Shown here: positions 9,084 through 17,297 of the stretch, piece after piece
Layout: each line of letters starts with the position of its first letter
Position numbering within the stretch: position 1 is the stretch's first letter
From: CAZSWS01 sp964610765
Lineage (GTDB): Bacteria; Bacteroidota; Bacteroidia; Bacteroidales; Tannerellaceae
Direction of reading: 5' to 3'
Assembly: GCA_964610765.1 (NCBI GenBank)
Contig: CAZSWS010000025.1
Coordinates: forward strand, 1 to 33,034
Length of the DNA stretch: 33,034 bases
Made by a program: the position numbers and the translations under genes
The notes under the pieces: generated by a model
Told to the model about the DNA's origin: nothing
Database searches by the model: none
What the model saw: only the letters and a program-made list of their open reading frames with translations

Positions 9084-11618
9084 ATGAAAGAGAAAATATA
9101 TACATTTGAGGAGGCATATAATGCTTCCAAAGAATACTTTAAGGGCGATGAATTGGCGGCCAAAGTATGGGTGAATAAATATGCCTTGAAAGATGGCATG
9201 GGTAATATTTACGAAAAAACCCCGATTGATATGCATTGGCGTTTAGCTAAAGAAATAGCTAGAATAGAACGCAAGTATTCAAACCCTTTGTCTGAACAAG
9301 AATTGTTTGATTTATTTGATCACTTTAAATATATAGTTCCACAAGGGAGCCCAATGAATGGCATAGGGAATAATCACCAGATAGCTTCTTTGTCGAATTG
9401 CTTTGTTATTGGTCTTGATGGTCTTGCCGACTCTTATGGTGCGATTATAAAGATTGATGAAGAGCAGGTTCAGTTGATGAAAAGACGTGGTGGAGTGGGG
9501 CATGACCTATCACATATAAGACCAAAGGGTTCGGTTGTGAAAAACTCTGCTCTAACCTCTACCGGCTTAGTCCCTTTCATGGAAAGATATTCAAATTCAA
9601 CAAGAGAGGTTGCTCAGGATGGAAGAAGAGGAGCTTTAATGCTTTCTGTATCAATAAAACATCCGGATGCTGAGTCTTTTATTGATGCTAAAATGACAGA
9701 AGGAAAAGTAACAGGCGCCAATGTCTCTGTTAAAATTGATGACGACTTTATGAATGCTGTGGTTGCAAATACTCAATACCGTCAGCAATATCCGGTTGAT
9801 TCAGCAGATCCTAAAGTGGTTAGGGATATTGATGCCGGAGAATTATGGAAGAAAATCATTCATAATGCATGGAAGTCTGCTGAACCTGGTGTGTTGTTTT
9901 GGGATACCATTATTAAGGAATCAGTACCCGACTGTTATGCTGATTTAGGTTTTAAAACAGTTTCAACTAATCCTTGCGGTGAAATACCCCTATGTCCATA
10001 TGATAGTTGTAGACTTTTAGCAATAAATCTCTACTCGTATGTAATGCATCCTTTTACTGATAAAGCTTATTTTGATTTTGAGCTATTTGCTAAGCATGTA
10101 AGGTTAGCTCAACGTATTATGGATGATATCATTGACTTAGAGTCTGAAAAAATCGAAAAGATTATTGATAAGATAAATCAAGATCCGGAAACAGAGGAAA
10201 TCAAAGAATCAGAGCGTCATCTGTGGGAGAAAATACAACGCAAGACTCTTCAAGGTCGTCGTACAGGTGTGGGAATTACCGCAGAAGGAGACATGATTGC
10301 AGCTATGGGCTTGCGATATGGCTCAGAAGAAGCGAATGAGTTTGCTGAATCTGTTCAAAAAGCTCTTGCTATTGAGGCCTATCGTTCATCTGTTATTATG
10401 GCTAAAGAAAGAGGCGCTTTTGAGGTGTTTGATGCTGAACGCGAGAAGAATAATCCATTTATAAATCGCTTGAAAGAATCAGATCCGGAACTTTATGAAG
10501 AGATGAAAAAGCATGGGCGTAGGAACATAGCCTGTTTGACTATAGCGCCAACGGGAACAACTAGTTTGATGACTCAAACAACGTCGGGTATTGAACCTGT
10601 GTTTTTACCGGTCTATAAACGTCGGAGAAAAGTAAACCCTAATGATGCCTCTGTTCGTGTTGATTTTGTGGATGAAACGGGAGATGCCTATGAGGAATTT
10701 ATTGTATTCCATCATAAGTTTGTTGATTGGATGGAAGCACAAGGACATCCTACTGCAAAACAATATACCCAAGAAGAAATTGATGCTTTGATTGAAAAAT
10801 CGCCCTATTATAAAGCAACCTCTAATGATGTTGACTGGCTGCAAAAGGTGAAAATGCAAGGGCGAATTCAAAAATGGGTCGATCATTCTATAAGTGTTAC
10901 TATTAATCTTCCTGCTGATGTGGATGAAGATTTAGTTAACAAACTGTATGTAGAGGCATGGAAATCAGGCTGTAAGGGATGTACTGTTTATCGTGATGGT
11001 TCTCGTTCAGGGGTACTTATTGCCGCAGAAAAAAAGAAAGATGATTCTGATTGCATGGAGCCTCCAGTAATTGTTTCGACACGTCCAAGGGAGTTAGATG
11101 CTGAAGTCGTTAAATTTCAGAACAATAAAGAGAAATGGATTGCCTTTGTTGGTTTGCTGAATGGTCGTCCTTATGAAATATTCACAGGGTTGGCCGATGA
11201 TGAAGAGGGAATTATGTTGCCTAAAATAGTTCAAAGTGGCTCAATTATTAAGAATTATGATGACGAAGGTAACAAACGGTATGACTTCCAATTTAAAAAC
11301 AAACGAGGCTTCAAAATGACATTAGAAGGACTGGATAGTAAGTTTGACCCTGAATATTGGAACTATGCAAAATTGATTTCTGGTGTATTAAGATATGGAA
11401 TGCCTATTGACCAAGTAGTTAAGCTTGTTCAAGGGTTGGATTTAGACAATGAATCAATTAATACATGGAAAAACGGTGTGGAACGTGCTTTAAAGAAATT
11501 CCTTCCCAACGGGACTGAAATGAAAGGAAAAAAATGTCCTTCATGTGGAAATGAAACATTGATTTATCAAGAAGGATGCCTGATGTGTACCAATTGTGGT
11601 GCTTCACGTTGTGGATAA
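9084..11618 (+). CDS. nrdJ: Adenosylcobalamin-dependent (class II) ribonucleotide reductase
   Basis: An 844-residue NrdJ, which makes deoxyribonucleotides from ribonucleotides by radical chemistry started from coenzyme B12, independent of oxygen. The active-site loop NPCGEIPL is present: Asn296, thiyl-radical Cys298 and Glu300. The redox pair is Cys106 (SLSNCFVI) and Cys309 (SCRLLAINL); the 11-residue gap between Cys298 and Cys309 equals that of the Thermotoga enzyme (C322/C333). The second substrate loop reads APTGTTSLM. The C-terminus holds a cysteine-rich tail, CPSCGNETLIYQEGC then CTNCGASRCG, typical of class II enzymes for metal binding and re-reduction. No B12 riboswitch is evident upstream. 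It directly follows dnaA, so initiation and precursor supply are neighbours, although each has its own terminator. Confidence 0.97.
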   Translation: MKEKIYTFEEAYNASKEYFKGDELAAKVWVNKYALKDGMGNIYEKTPIDMHWRLAKEIARIERKYSNPLSEQELFDLFDHFKYIVPQGSPMNGIGNNHQIASLSNCFVIGLDGLADSYGAIIKIDEEQVQLMKRRGGVGHDLSHIRPKGSVVKNSALTSTGLVPFMERYSNSTREVAQDGRRGALMLSVSIKHPDAESFIDAKMTEGKVTGANVSVKIDDDFMNAVVANTQYRQQYPVDSADPKVVRDIDAGELWKKIIHNAWKSAEPGVLFWDTIIKESVPDCYADLGFKTVSTNPCGEIPLCPYDSCRLLAINLYSYVMHPFTDKAYFDFELFAKHVRLAQRIMDDIIDLESEKIEKIIDKINQDPETEEIKESERHLWEKIQRKTLQGRRTGVGITAEGDMIAAMGLRYGSEEANEFAESVQKALAIEAYRSSVIMAKERGAFEVFDAEREKNNPFINRLKESDPELYEEMKKHGRRNIACLTIAPTGTTSLMTQTTSGIEPVFLPVYKRRRKVNPNDASVRVDFVDETGDAYEEFIVFHHKFVDWMEAQGHPTAKQYTQEEIDALIEKSPYYKATSNDVDWLQKVKMQGRIQKWVDHSISVTINLPADVDEDLVNKLYVEAWKSGCKGCTVYRDGSRSGVLIAAEKKKDDSDCMEPPVIVSTRPRELDAEVVKFQNNKEKWIAFVGLLNGRPYEIFTGLADDEEGIMLPKIVQSGSIIKNYDDEGNKRYDFQFKNKRGFKMTLEGLDSKFDPEYWNYAKLISGVLRYGMPIDQVVKLVQGLDLDNESINTWKNGVERALKKFLPNGTEMKGKKCPSCGNETLIYQEGCLMCTNCGASRCG

Positions 11619-11640
11619 AACATATACTAGCTTATTTATA

Positions 11641-11672
11641 AAAAAGTGTCTAATTTATTAGGCACTTTTTTT
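11641..11672 (+). terminator. Intrinsic terminator of nrdJ
   Basis: AAAAAGTGTCTAA, loop TTTA, TTAGGCACTTTTTTT; one G-T wobble in the stem, 22 bases after the nrdJ stop. Confidence 0.88.
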
Positions 11673-11794
11673 ACGAGTATAAATAAGAAAAATCAAAATC
11701 GTAAAATTGTTATTAAAAGGCGATTTTCATAAGTCTACTCTTCTATTCTTAGAAAATAGTTTAATAGGGATAGATGAAATCACTTTTCAGATGT

Positions 11795-11802
11795 TATCTT
11801 TG
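11795..11802 (+). promoter_or_regulatory. -7 element upstream of rpoN
   Basis: TATCTTTG matches TAnnTTTG exactly and lies 33 bases before the rpoN ATG. No clear -33 TTTG is seen. It probably drives the rpoN-led gene run. Confidence 0.5.
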
Positions 11803-11835
11803 CATAGATGATATATGTAATATTATTTATTTCAG

Positions 11836-13275
11836 ATGTTAAAACAAACAATTCAACAAAAGCTTCAACAGAAACTATCTCCTCAGCAAATTCAATTAAT
11901 TAGGCTGTTAGAACTGCCAACCATTGAGTTGGAGGAACGAATAAAGCAAGAATTAGATGAAAACCCTGCATTAGAGGAAAGTAGTAGAGAAGATGAGTTG
12001 AAAGAAGAAAACTTATTAGGAGAAGATGCATCACTAGATGAATCAGATATTTCATTAGGTGATTATATGACGGAAGATGATATTCCTGAGTATAAAATGA
12101 AAGAAATAAGAGAAAAAACGGAGCGTCAAGATATTCCATTCTCTAGCTCAGAGTCATTGAATGAATATTTACTAGACCAATTGTCGCTAAGAAATCTCAC
12201 AGAAAAAGACATGGAAATAGGTCAATACATTATTGGAAACTTAGATGACGATGGGTATTTACGAAGAGATCTTATGGCTATTGCAGACGATATGGCTTTC
12301 CAATTAGGTGAAAACGTAGATGAACCTGACATAGCTCGGGTATTGGAAGTTGTCAAAGAACTAGATCCTCCCGGAATAGCTGCCGAAAGTTTGCAGGAAT
12401 CATTGTTGATTCAATTAAGAAGGCAAAAACAAACCCCTATAACCTTATTAGCTATAGAGATATTAACAAATAGTTTTGATGAATTTTCAAAAAGGCATTA
12501 TGATAAAATACTCAAAACCTTTGATATAGATGAATTTCAGCTTAAGGAAGTAATTAAAGTGATTACCTCGTTGGTTCCTAAACCCGGGTTATTATGGGAA
12601 AGTAATATAGAAACCGTCTTGAATCAAATAATTCCGGATTTTATTGTTGATAATCAGAATGGAGAATTAATCTTATCTATGAATAACCGTTCAGTTCCTG
12701 AATTGAGAATTAATAAAGAATACGCTAATTTATTTGAGGATTATACTTCAAATAAAGCGAATCAAACACAGGAAATGAAAAATACGGTACAGTTTGTTAA
12801 GCAAAAATTAGACTCAGCACAATGGTTTATTGAAGCTATACGCCAACGTCAGCAAACCCTACAACGTACGATGGAGGCAATCATCAAGCTTCAACATGAT
12901 TTTTTCTTATCAGGAGATGAATTGATGTTAAAACCTATGCGGATGAAAGACGTGGCTGCTATCACTGGCTACGATATTTCTACGATATCACGTGTAAGTA
13001 ATAGCAAATATGTGCAAACCATGTTTGGTATATTTTCTTTAAAGTATTTTTTCTCCGAATCTGTTCAAAATGAACAAGGTGAGGAAATTTCAACCAGAGA
13101 GGTGAAAAAAATAATGCAAGAGTGCGTTGATTCGGAAGATAAACAAAAACCTATAACTGATGAGGAATTAAGTAACCGCTTAAAAGAAAAGGGCTATATT
13201 ATTGCTCGAAGAACAGTTGCTAAATATCGTGAACAAATGAATATCCCGGTTGCTAGACTCAGAAAAGAAATATAA
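11836..13275 (+). CDS. rpoN: RNA polymerase sigma-54 factor
   Basis: A 479-residue sigma-54, which directs RNA polymerase to -24/-12 promoters opened by AAA+ activators. Region I is glutamine/leucine rich (QQKLQQKLSPQQIQLIRLLE) and is followed by an acidic region II (about 50-100). The core-binding domain is in the middle. The HTH segment includes MKDVAAITGYDISTISRVSNSKYVQT, which binds the -12 element. The RpoN box ARRTVAKYRE is intact at 457-466 near the C-terminus. Length is usual. It leads a same-strand series (membrane protein, gcvH, purE, ispG) with gaps of 27, 28, 3 and 40 bases, so co-transcription is plausible. No sigma-54-dependent activator is encoded in the window. Confidence 0.97.
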   Translation: MLKQTIQQKLQQKLSPQQIQLIRLLELPTIELEERIKQELDENPALEESSREDELKEENLLGEDASLDESDISLGDYMTEDDIPEYKMKEIREKTERQDIPFSSSESLNEYLLDQLSLRNLTEKDMEIGQYIIGNLDDDGYLRRDLMAIADDMAFQLGENVDEPDIARVLEVVKELDPPGIAAESLQESLLIQLRRQKQTPITLLAIEILTNSFDEFSKRHYDKILKTFDIDEFQLKEVIKVITSLVPKPGLLWESNIETVLNQIIPDFIVDNQNGELILSMNNRSVPELRINKEYANLFEDYTSNKANQTQEMKNTVQFVKQKLDSAQWFIEAIRQRQQTLQRTMEAIIKLQHDFFLSGDELMLKPMRMKDVAAITGYDISTISRVSNSKYVQTMFGIFSLKYFFSESVQNEQGEEISTREVKKIMQECVDSEDKQKPITDEELSNRLKEKGYIIARRTVAKYREQMNIPVARLRKEI

Positions 13276-13302
13276 ATTTGCACTATAACACAATAATACA
13301 GA

Positions 13303-13920
13303 ATGAGATTTTTATTTAATGCAATTTCCGCAGTGTTTCATCCACTCTTAATGCCAACCTATGGTATTATTCTAACAATATTTTTTACTTATTTGTGGAT
13401 GTTGCCAAACAAAATGAAATTTCTTGTTGTTTTTTTGGTTTTCTCTCTTACTTGTTTGTTCCCGGCATTACTTATTTTACTTATGATGCGATTTGGTAAA
13501 ATAAAAGATGCTGAATTAACAAACCGAAAAGAACGCTCTATTCCATACTTGATTTTTATAGCAGCACTGGTTTTTACTTGCTTTTTGCTCTATAGAATTT
13601 CTTTTCCTTTATGGGTTATCTCAATTTTCTTGGCTGTATGCGTTGCGCTCTTATGTGCAGTAGTTATTAATTTTTATTGGAAAATAAGTGTGCATGCATT
13701 AGGCATAGGCTCTTTGTTAGGGGGAGTAATGGCTTTTGCTAAAATAGCGCATGTAAATTATTATGGTGCCTTTATAAGTTTATTCATTATTGCAGGTGCA
13801 GTATGTTCATCAAGAATTTATTTAGGAAGGCATACCCCAATGCAAGTACTTGCCGGCTTTTTATTAGGAGTAGTAAGTGCTTTTAGCATCGGATTTATAA
13901 GACAATCAATAATTTTTTAA
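13303..13920 (+). CDS. PAP2-like integral membrane protein with altered active site
   Basis: A 205-residue, almost wholly hydrophobic protein with about six membrane helices. Its C-terminal half resembles the PAP2 (phosphatidic acid phosphatase type 2) superfamily: TNRKERSIPY in place of the K-X6-RP motif, KISVHALG in place of PSGH, and SRIYLGRHTPMQVLAG in place of SR-X5-H-X3-D. The two His and SR are kept, but the final Asp is Gln and the PSG part is missing. Known PAP2 proteins dephosphorylate lipids such as undecaprenyl pyrophosphate. With these changes, catalysis here is uncertain and a binding or structural role is possible. It sits 27 bases after rpoN and 28 before gcvH, probably in the same transcript. 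Confidence 0.7.
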   Translation: MRFLFNAISAVFHPLLMPTYGIILTIFFTYLWMLPNKMKFLVVFLVFSLTCLFPALLILLMMRFGKIKDAELTNRKERSIPYLIFIAALVFTCFLLYRISFPLWVISIFLAVCVALLCAVVINFYWKISVHALGIGSLLGGVMAFAKIAHVNYYGAFISLFIIAGAVCSSRIYLGRHTPMQVLAGFLLGVVSAFSIGFIRQSIIF

Positions 13921-13948
13921 TGTTAAACATTTAATAAAATCAAAAACT

Positions 13949-14320
13949 ATGAAATTCCCAGAAGAATTAAAGTACTCAAAAGATCATGAGTGGGTTCGTT
14001 TTGAAGGTGATGTTGCTTACATTGGTATTACTGATTTCGCACAGAAAGAACTAGGCGAAATTGTATACGTAGATATTACTACTGAAGGAGAAACTATTGA
14101 AAAAGAAGAGGTTTTTGGAAGTATTGAAGCTGTAAAAACAGTATCAGATCTTTTTATGCCTATTTCAGGAGAGATAGTAGAAGTAAATCCAGATATAGAA
14201 GATCAGCCGGAGCTGGTAAATCAAGATCCTTATGGTAAGGGATGGCTTATTAAGGTAGCTGTGACTGATGCTGAAGGTGATTTACTTACAGCAGAAGAGT
14301 ATCAAAACATAATTGGCTAA
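13949..14320 (+). CDS. gcvH: Glycine cleavage system H protein
   Basis: A 123-residue lipoyl carrier that shuttles the aminomethyl group between the P, T and L proteins of glycine cleavage. The signature EWVRFEGDVAYIGITDFAQ near the N-terminus is followed by FGSIEAVKTVSDL, with the lipoylated lysine at position 63. Length is normal. No gcvP, gcvT or lipoate ligase gene is adjacent. Its stop is followed after 3 bases by the purE start, so the two are almost certainly co-transcribed and perhaps translationally coupled; both touch one-carbon and purine metabolism. Confidence 0.96.
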   Translation: MKFPEELKYSKDHEWVRFEGDVAYIGITDFAQKELGEIVYVDITTEGETIEKEEVFGSIEAVKTVSDLFMPISGEIVEVNPDIEDQPELVNQDPYGKGWLIKVAVTDAEGDLLTAEEYQNIIG

Positions 14321-14323
14321 ATT

Positions 14324-14830
14324 ATGCAACCAATAGTTAGTATCATCATGGGCAGTACTTCAGATCTGCCCGTGATGGAAAAAGCTGCTGTATTTCTGAA
14401 TGATTTGGAAATACCATTTGAAATGCATGCATTATCCGCTCATCGTACACCGGAGCACGTGGAGAAGTTTGCTAAAGAAGCCAAAGAAAGAGGTGTTAAG
14501 GTTATTATTGCTGCAGCCGGGATGGCCGCACATTTATGCGGAGTAATTGCCTCTATGACTACGCTTCCGGTTATTGGTGTGCCTATAAACTCTACATTAG
14601 ATGGTATGGATGCTTTATTAGCTATTGTCCAAATGCCTCCAGGGATACCTGTAGCCACCGTAGGTATTAATGCTTCTCTAAATGCAGCTATACTCTCTGT
14701 TCAAATATTAGCAACAGACAATCCGGAGTTACAACAAAAACTAGTAGATTATAAACAAGGATTGAAAAATAAAATAGTAAAAGCAAACATAGAGTTAAGT
14801 CAAGTATCGTATACTTATAAAACGAACTAA
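14324..14830 (+). CDS. purE: N5-carboxyaminoimidazole ribonucleotide mutase
   Basis: A 168-residue class I PurE, which converts N5-CAIR to CAIR in purine biosynthesis. Motifs: IMGSTSDLPVM at the N-terminus (phosphate-binding loop), ALSAHRTPEHV with the catalytic-site SAHRTP, AAGMAAHLCGVIAS, and IVQMPPGIPVATVGIN. The usual AHLPG loop reads AHLCG here (Pro to Cys), a minor change next to the substrate site. The partner purK is not in the window. It lies 3 bases after gcvH and 40 before ispG. Confidence 0.95.
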   Translation: MQPIVSIIMGSTSDLPVMEKAAVFLNDLEIPFEMHALSAHRTPEHVEKFAKEAKERGVKVIIAAAGMAAHLCGVIASMTTLPVIGVPINSTLDGMDALLAIVQMPPGIPVATVGINASLNAAILSVQILATDNPELQQKLVDYKQGLKNKIVKANIELSQVSYTYKTN

Positions 14831-14870
14831 TCGAACAAGCTTTTATTATTAGCTTTCTTTTCACATCACA

Positions 14871-16718
14871 ATGAAACCTATAAATTATCAGCGTCGTCAA
14901 TCTTCTGTTGTACAGGTAGGTAATGTGCCTATGGGTGGGGAGAATCCGATTCGTATTCAAACCATGATTAATGTTTCAACAATGGATACGGAGGCATCGG
15001 TTTCTCAAGCAGTCCAATTGATAGACCATGGAGCTGAATATGTACGTTTCACAGCTCAGGGAGAAAGAGAAGCTAAAAACTTACAAGTTATTCATGACAA
15101 ACTCCTATCCTTAGGATATCATACACCTTTAGTTGCTGACATCCACTTTAATCCTAAAGCTGCAGATGTAGCTGCTACAATCGTTGATAAAGTTCGCATT
15201 AATCCCGGAAACTACGTTGATAAAGTTAAAACTTTTGATTCGATAGAATATACGGAGGCTGAATATAAAGAAGAACTTCAACGTATACGTAGACGGTTTG
15301 TCCCTTTCTTAAATATTTGCAAACAACACCAAACAGCTATCCGTATTGGGGTAAACCATGGATCGCTATCTGACCGGATTATGACCCGCTATGGAGATAC
15401 TCCCGAAGGTATGGTTGCTTCTTGTATGGAATTCTTACGGATTTGTAAAGAAGAGCACTTTGATGATGTAGTCATATCTATGAAGGCATCCAACACAGTT
15501 GTGATGGTCTATGCTGTGCAGTTATTGGTTAAGACAATGAATGATGAAGAAATGAACTATCCACTTCATCTAGGAGTTACTGAGGCTGGAGATGGGGAAG
15601 ATGGTAGAATCAAAAGTGCTGTAGGAATAGGTGCTTTATTGGCTGATGGAATAGGGGATACGATACGCGTTTCGCTAAGTGAAGAGCCGGAAAAAGAATT
15701 GCCGGTTGCACGTGAATTACGGGATTATATAATAAAGCGCTCTTCGGCTGAAAGAATAAAAGAACTATATATAGATAGCTCAGCTTTTAACGAACGGGAG
15801 AGGAGACAAACAATAAAAGTTGGAAACATAGGTGGAAATGCTGTACCCGTAGTTATATCAAATCGCTCTAAAACAGATAACTATACAGTAATTCCTGATT
15901 TTATTCCGGATTACATATACCTAAACAATCTTAAAGAGAATACATTAACTAGTCATAAGCGTGTAATAGTAGATGTAGATGCTTGGAAGGACATGGAAAA
16001 TGTGTATCCATTATTTACAAATCTTTCCATTGCAGCTATCAAGGGAAATTCAGCTGCTATTAAATTCTTATTAATTGATGCTTCTCTAATCTTCTCAAAA
16101 GAGCATATTGAGTTCTTAAAAAATGTACATAACCTGGTTGTTATTTTGACTACCTCGCATGCCAATCCAGTAGGAGCTATTCGCAACTTCATGAGTCAGT
16201 TATTACACAACAACTGTCATACCCCAGTTATTGTTCACCTAACATATGATGCTGATGCTGATAAAGAAGTTATGCAAATAAAAGCTTCTGCAGATTTTGG
16301 TACTCTTATACTAGATGGCTTAGTAGACGGGATAATGATTACTGCTGATGCTTTCAGGTCAACTGAACTGGATAGTACAGCTTATGCAATACTACAAGCA
16401 ACCAGAACAAGAATAAGTAAAACAGAATATATTTCCTGTCCGGGGTGCGGGCGTACACTTTTCAACTTACAAGAAACTATTCAGCGTGTTAAGAAGGTAA
16501 CTTCGCATCTTAAAGGCTTGAAGATAGGAATTATGGGCTGTATAGTTAATGGTCCTGGCGAAATGGCTGATGCTGACTATGGCTATGTAGGAGCAGGAAA
16601 AGGACGTGTGAGTCTATACAAAGGCAAAGTTTGCATAAAGAAAAACATACCGGAAGATGCTGCCGTTGATGAACTAGTTAATCTCATCAAAGAGCATGGA
16701 GATTGGCTTCCCCGCTAG
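14871..16718 (+). CDS. ispG: 4-hydroxy-3-methylbut-2-en-1-yl diphosphate synthase (long form)
   Basis: A 615-residue IspG (GcpE) of the MEP isoprenoid pathway, turning MEcPP into HMBPP with a [4Fe-4S] cluster. The N-terminal TIM barrel shows VGNVPMGGENPIRIQTM, ADIHFNPKAA and RINPGNY. The C-terminal iron-sulfur domain has Cys523 and Cys526 (CPGCGRT), Cys557 (GIMGCIVNGPGE) and Glu564, the same 3-Cys/1-Glu ligand spacing as in the short enzymes. Between them lies an insert of roughly 230-250 residues (about 275-510), the extra domain known from plant, Chlamydia and Bacteroidetes IspG; E. coli IspG is about 370 residues. It is probably the last gene of the rpoN-led run, since a new promoter follows. 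Confidence 0.96.
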   Translation: MKPINYQRRQSSVVQVGNVPMGGENPIRIQTMINVSTMDTEASVSQAVQLIDHGAEYVRFTAQGEREAKNLQVIHDKLLSLGYHTPLVADIHFNPKAADVAATIVDKVRINPGNYVDKVKTFDSIEYTEAEYKEELQRIRRRFVPFLNICKQHQTAIRIGVNHGSLSDRIMTRYGDTPEGMVASCMEFLRICKEEHFDDVVISMKASNTVVMVYAVQLLVKTMNDEEMNYPLHLGVTEAGDGEDGRIKSAVGIGALLADGIGDTIRVSLSEEPEKELPVARELRDYIIKRSSAERIKELYIDSSAFNERERRQTIKVGNIGGNAVPVVISNRSKTDNYTVIPDFIPDYIYLNNLKENTLTSHKRVIVDVDAWKDMENVYPLFTNLSIAAIKGNSAAIKFLLIDASLIFSKEHIEFLKNVHNLVVILTTSHANPVGAIRNFMSQLLHNNCHTPVIVHLTYDADADKEVMQIKASADFGTLILDGLVDGIMITADAFRSTELDSTAYAILQATRTRISKTEYISCPGCGRTLFNLQETIQRVKKVTSHLKGLKIGIMGCIVNGPGEMADADYGYVGAGKGRVSLYKGKVCIKKNIPEDAAVDELVNLIKEHGDWLPR

Positions 16719-16763
16719 TCTTTATATCTATAAAACATAAAAATAAATAATAAACTACTACTG

Positions 16764-16817
16764 TTAGGCAACTATGCCTGAACAAAGTGTGTTAAAAGTC
16801 TATATTTACTATATTTG
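16764..16817 (+). promoter_or_regulatory. Promoter upstream of dut, with small hairpin
   Basis: TATATTTG (16810-16817) matches TAnnTTTG exactly, 21 bases before the ATG at 16839. This -7 element overlaps a TTG codon at 16815 that would otherwise extend the reading frame, which argues that translation does not begin there. Upstream, TTAGGCA-ACTA-TGCCTGA (16764-16781) forms a 7-bp stem with one wobble and no T tract; it may be part of the ispG 3' end or an operator. Confidence 0.5.
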
Positions 16818-16838
16818 TACTTAATATTGAAAATCAAC

Positions 16839-17276
16839 ATGTATATGCAAGTACAAATCATTAATAAATCTAAGCATCCGCTACCTAACTATCAAACAGC
16901 ACTTTCAGCTGGAATGGACTTAAGAGCAAATCTAGATGAACCAGTTGTGTTGAAACCTTTAGAGAGAAGACTAATACCGACAGGTCTTTATATTGCATTA
17001 CCGCAAGGATATGAGGCTCAGATACGTCCTAGAAGTGGTCTAGCTATCAAACATGGAATATCTTTGGTTAATACACCAGGAACTATCGATGCGGATTATC
17101 GGGGAGAGATTGGTGTTATTCTTGTTAATTTATCATCAGAACCATTTACTGTTAATGATGGTGAACGCATCTGTCAGATGGTTATTGCAGCATACACAAA
17201 GATAGAATGGTTAGAAAAAGATGAATTAAGTGAAACCGAACGTGGATCGGGCGGATTTGGTCATACCGGTAAATAA
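16839..17276 (+). CDS. dut: dUTP diphosphatase
   Basis: A 145-residue trimeric dUTPase, which hydrolyses dUTP to dUMP and keeps uracil out of DNA. All five motifs are present: AGMDLRA (I), RSGLA (II), GTIDADYRGEIGVI (III), GERICQMVI (IV) and RGSGGFGHTGK (V). The frame runs back to a TTG at 16815, but that overlaps the promoter -7 box, so I use the ATG at 16839; the ATG at 16845 (MQVQIINKS) is also possible. It begins a four-gene run with the TPR, DUF4292 and EnvC-type proteins. Confidence 0.95.
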   Translation: MYMQVQIINKSKHPLPNYQTALSAGMDLRANLDEPVVLKPLERRLIPTGLYIALPQGYEAQIRPRSGLAIKHGISLVNTPGTIDADYRGEIGVILVNLSSEPFTVNDGERICQMVIAAYTKIEWLEKDELSETERGSGGFGHTGK

Positions 17277-17297
17277 CTGCATAAAATAGGATTGAAT

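Noticed and set aside
16815..16838. TTG start extending dut
   Set aside because: The TTG is part of the TATATTTG promoter element; the extension adds residues before the normal dUTPase N-terminus.
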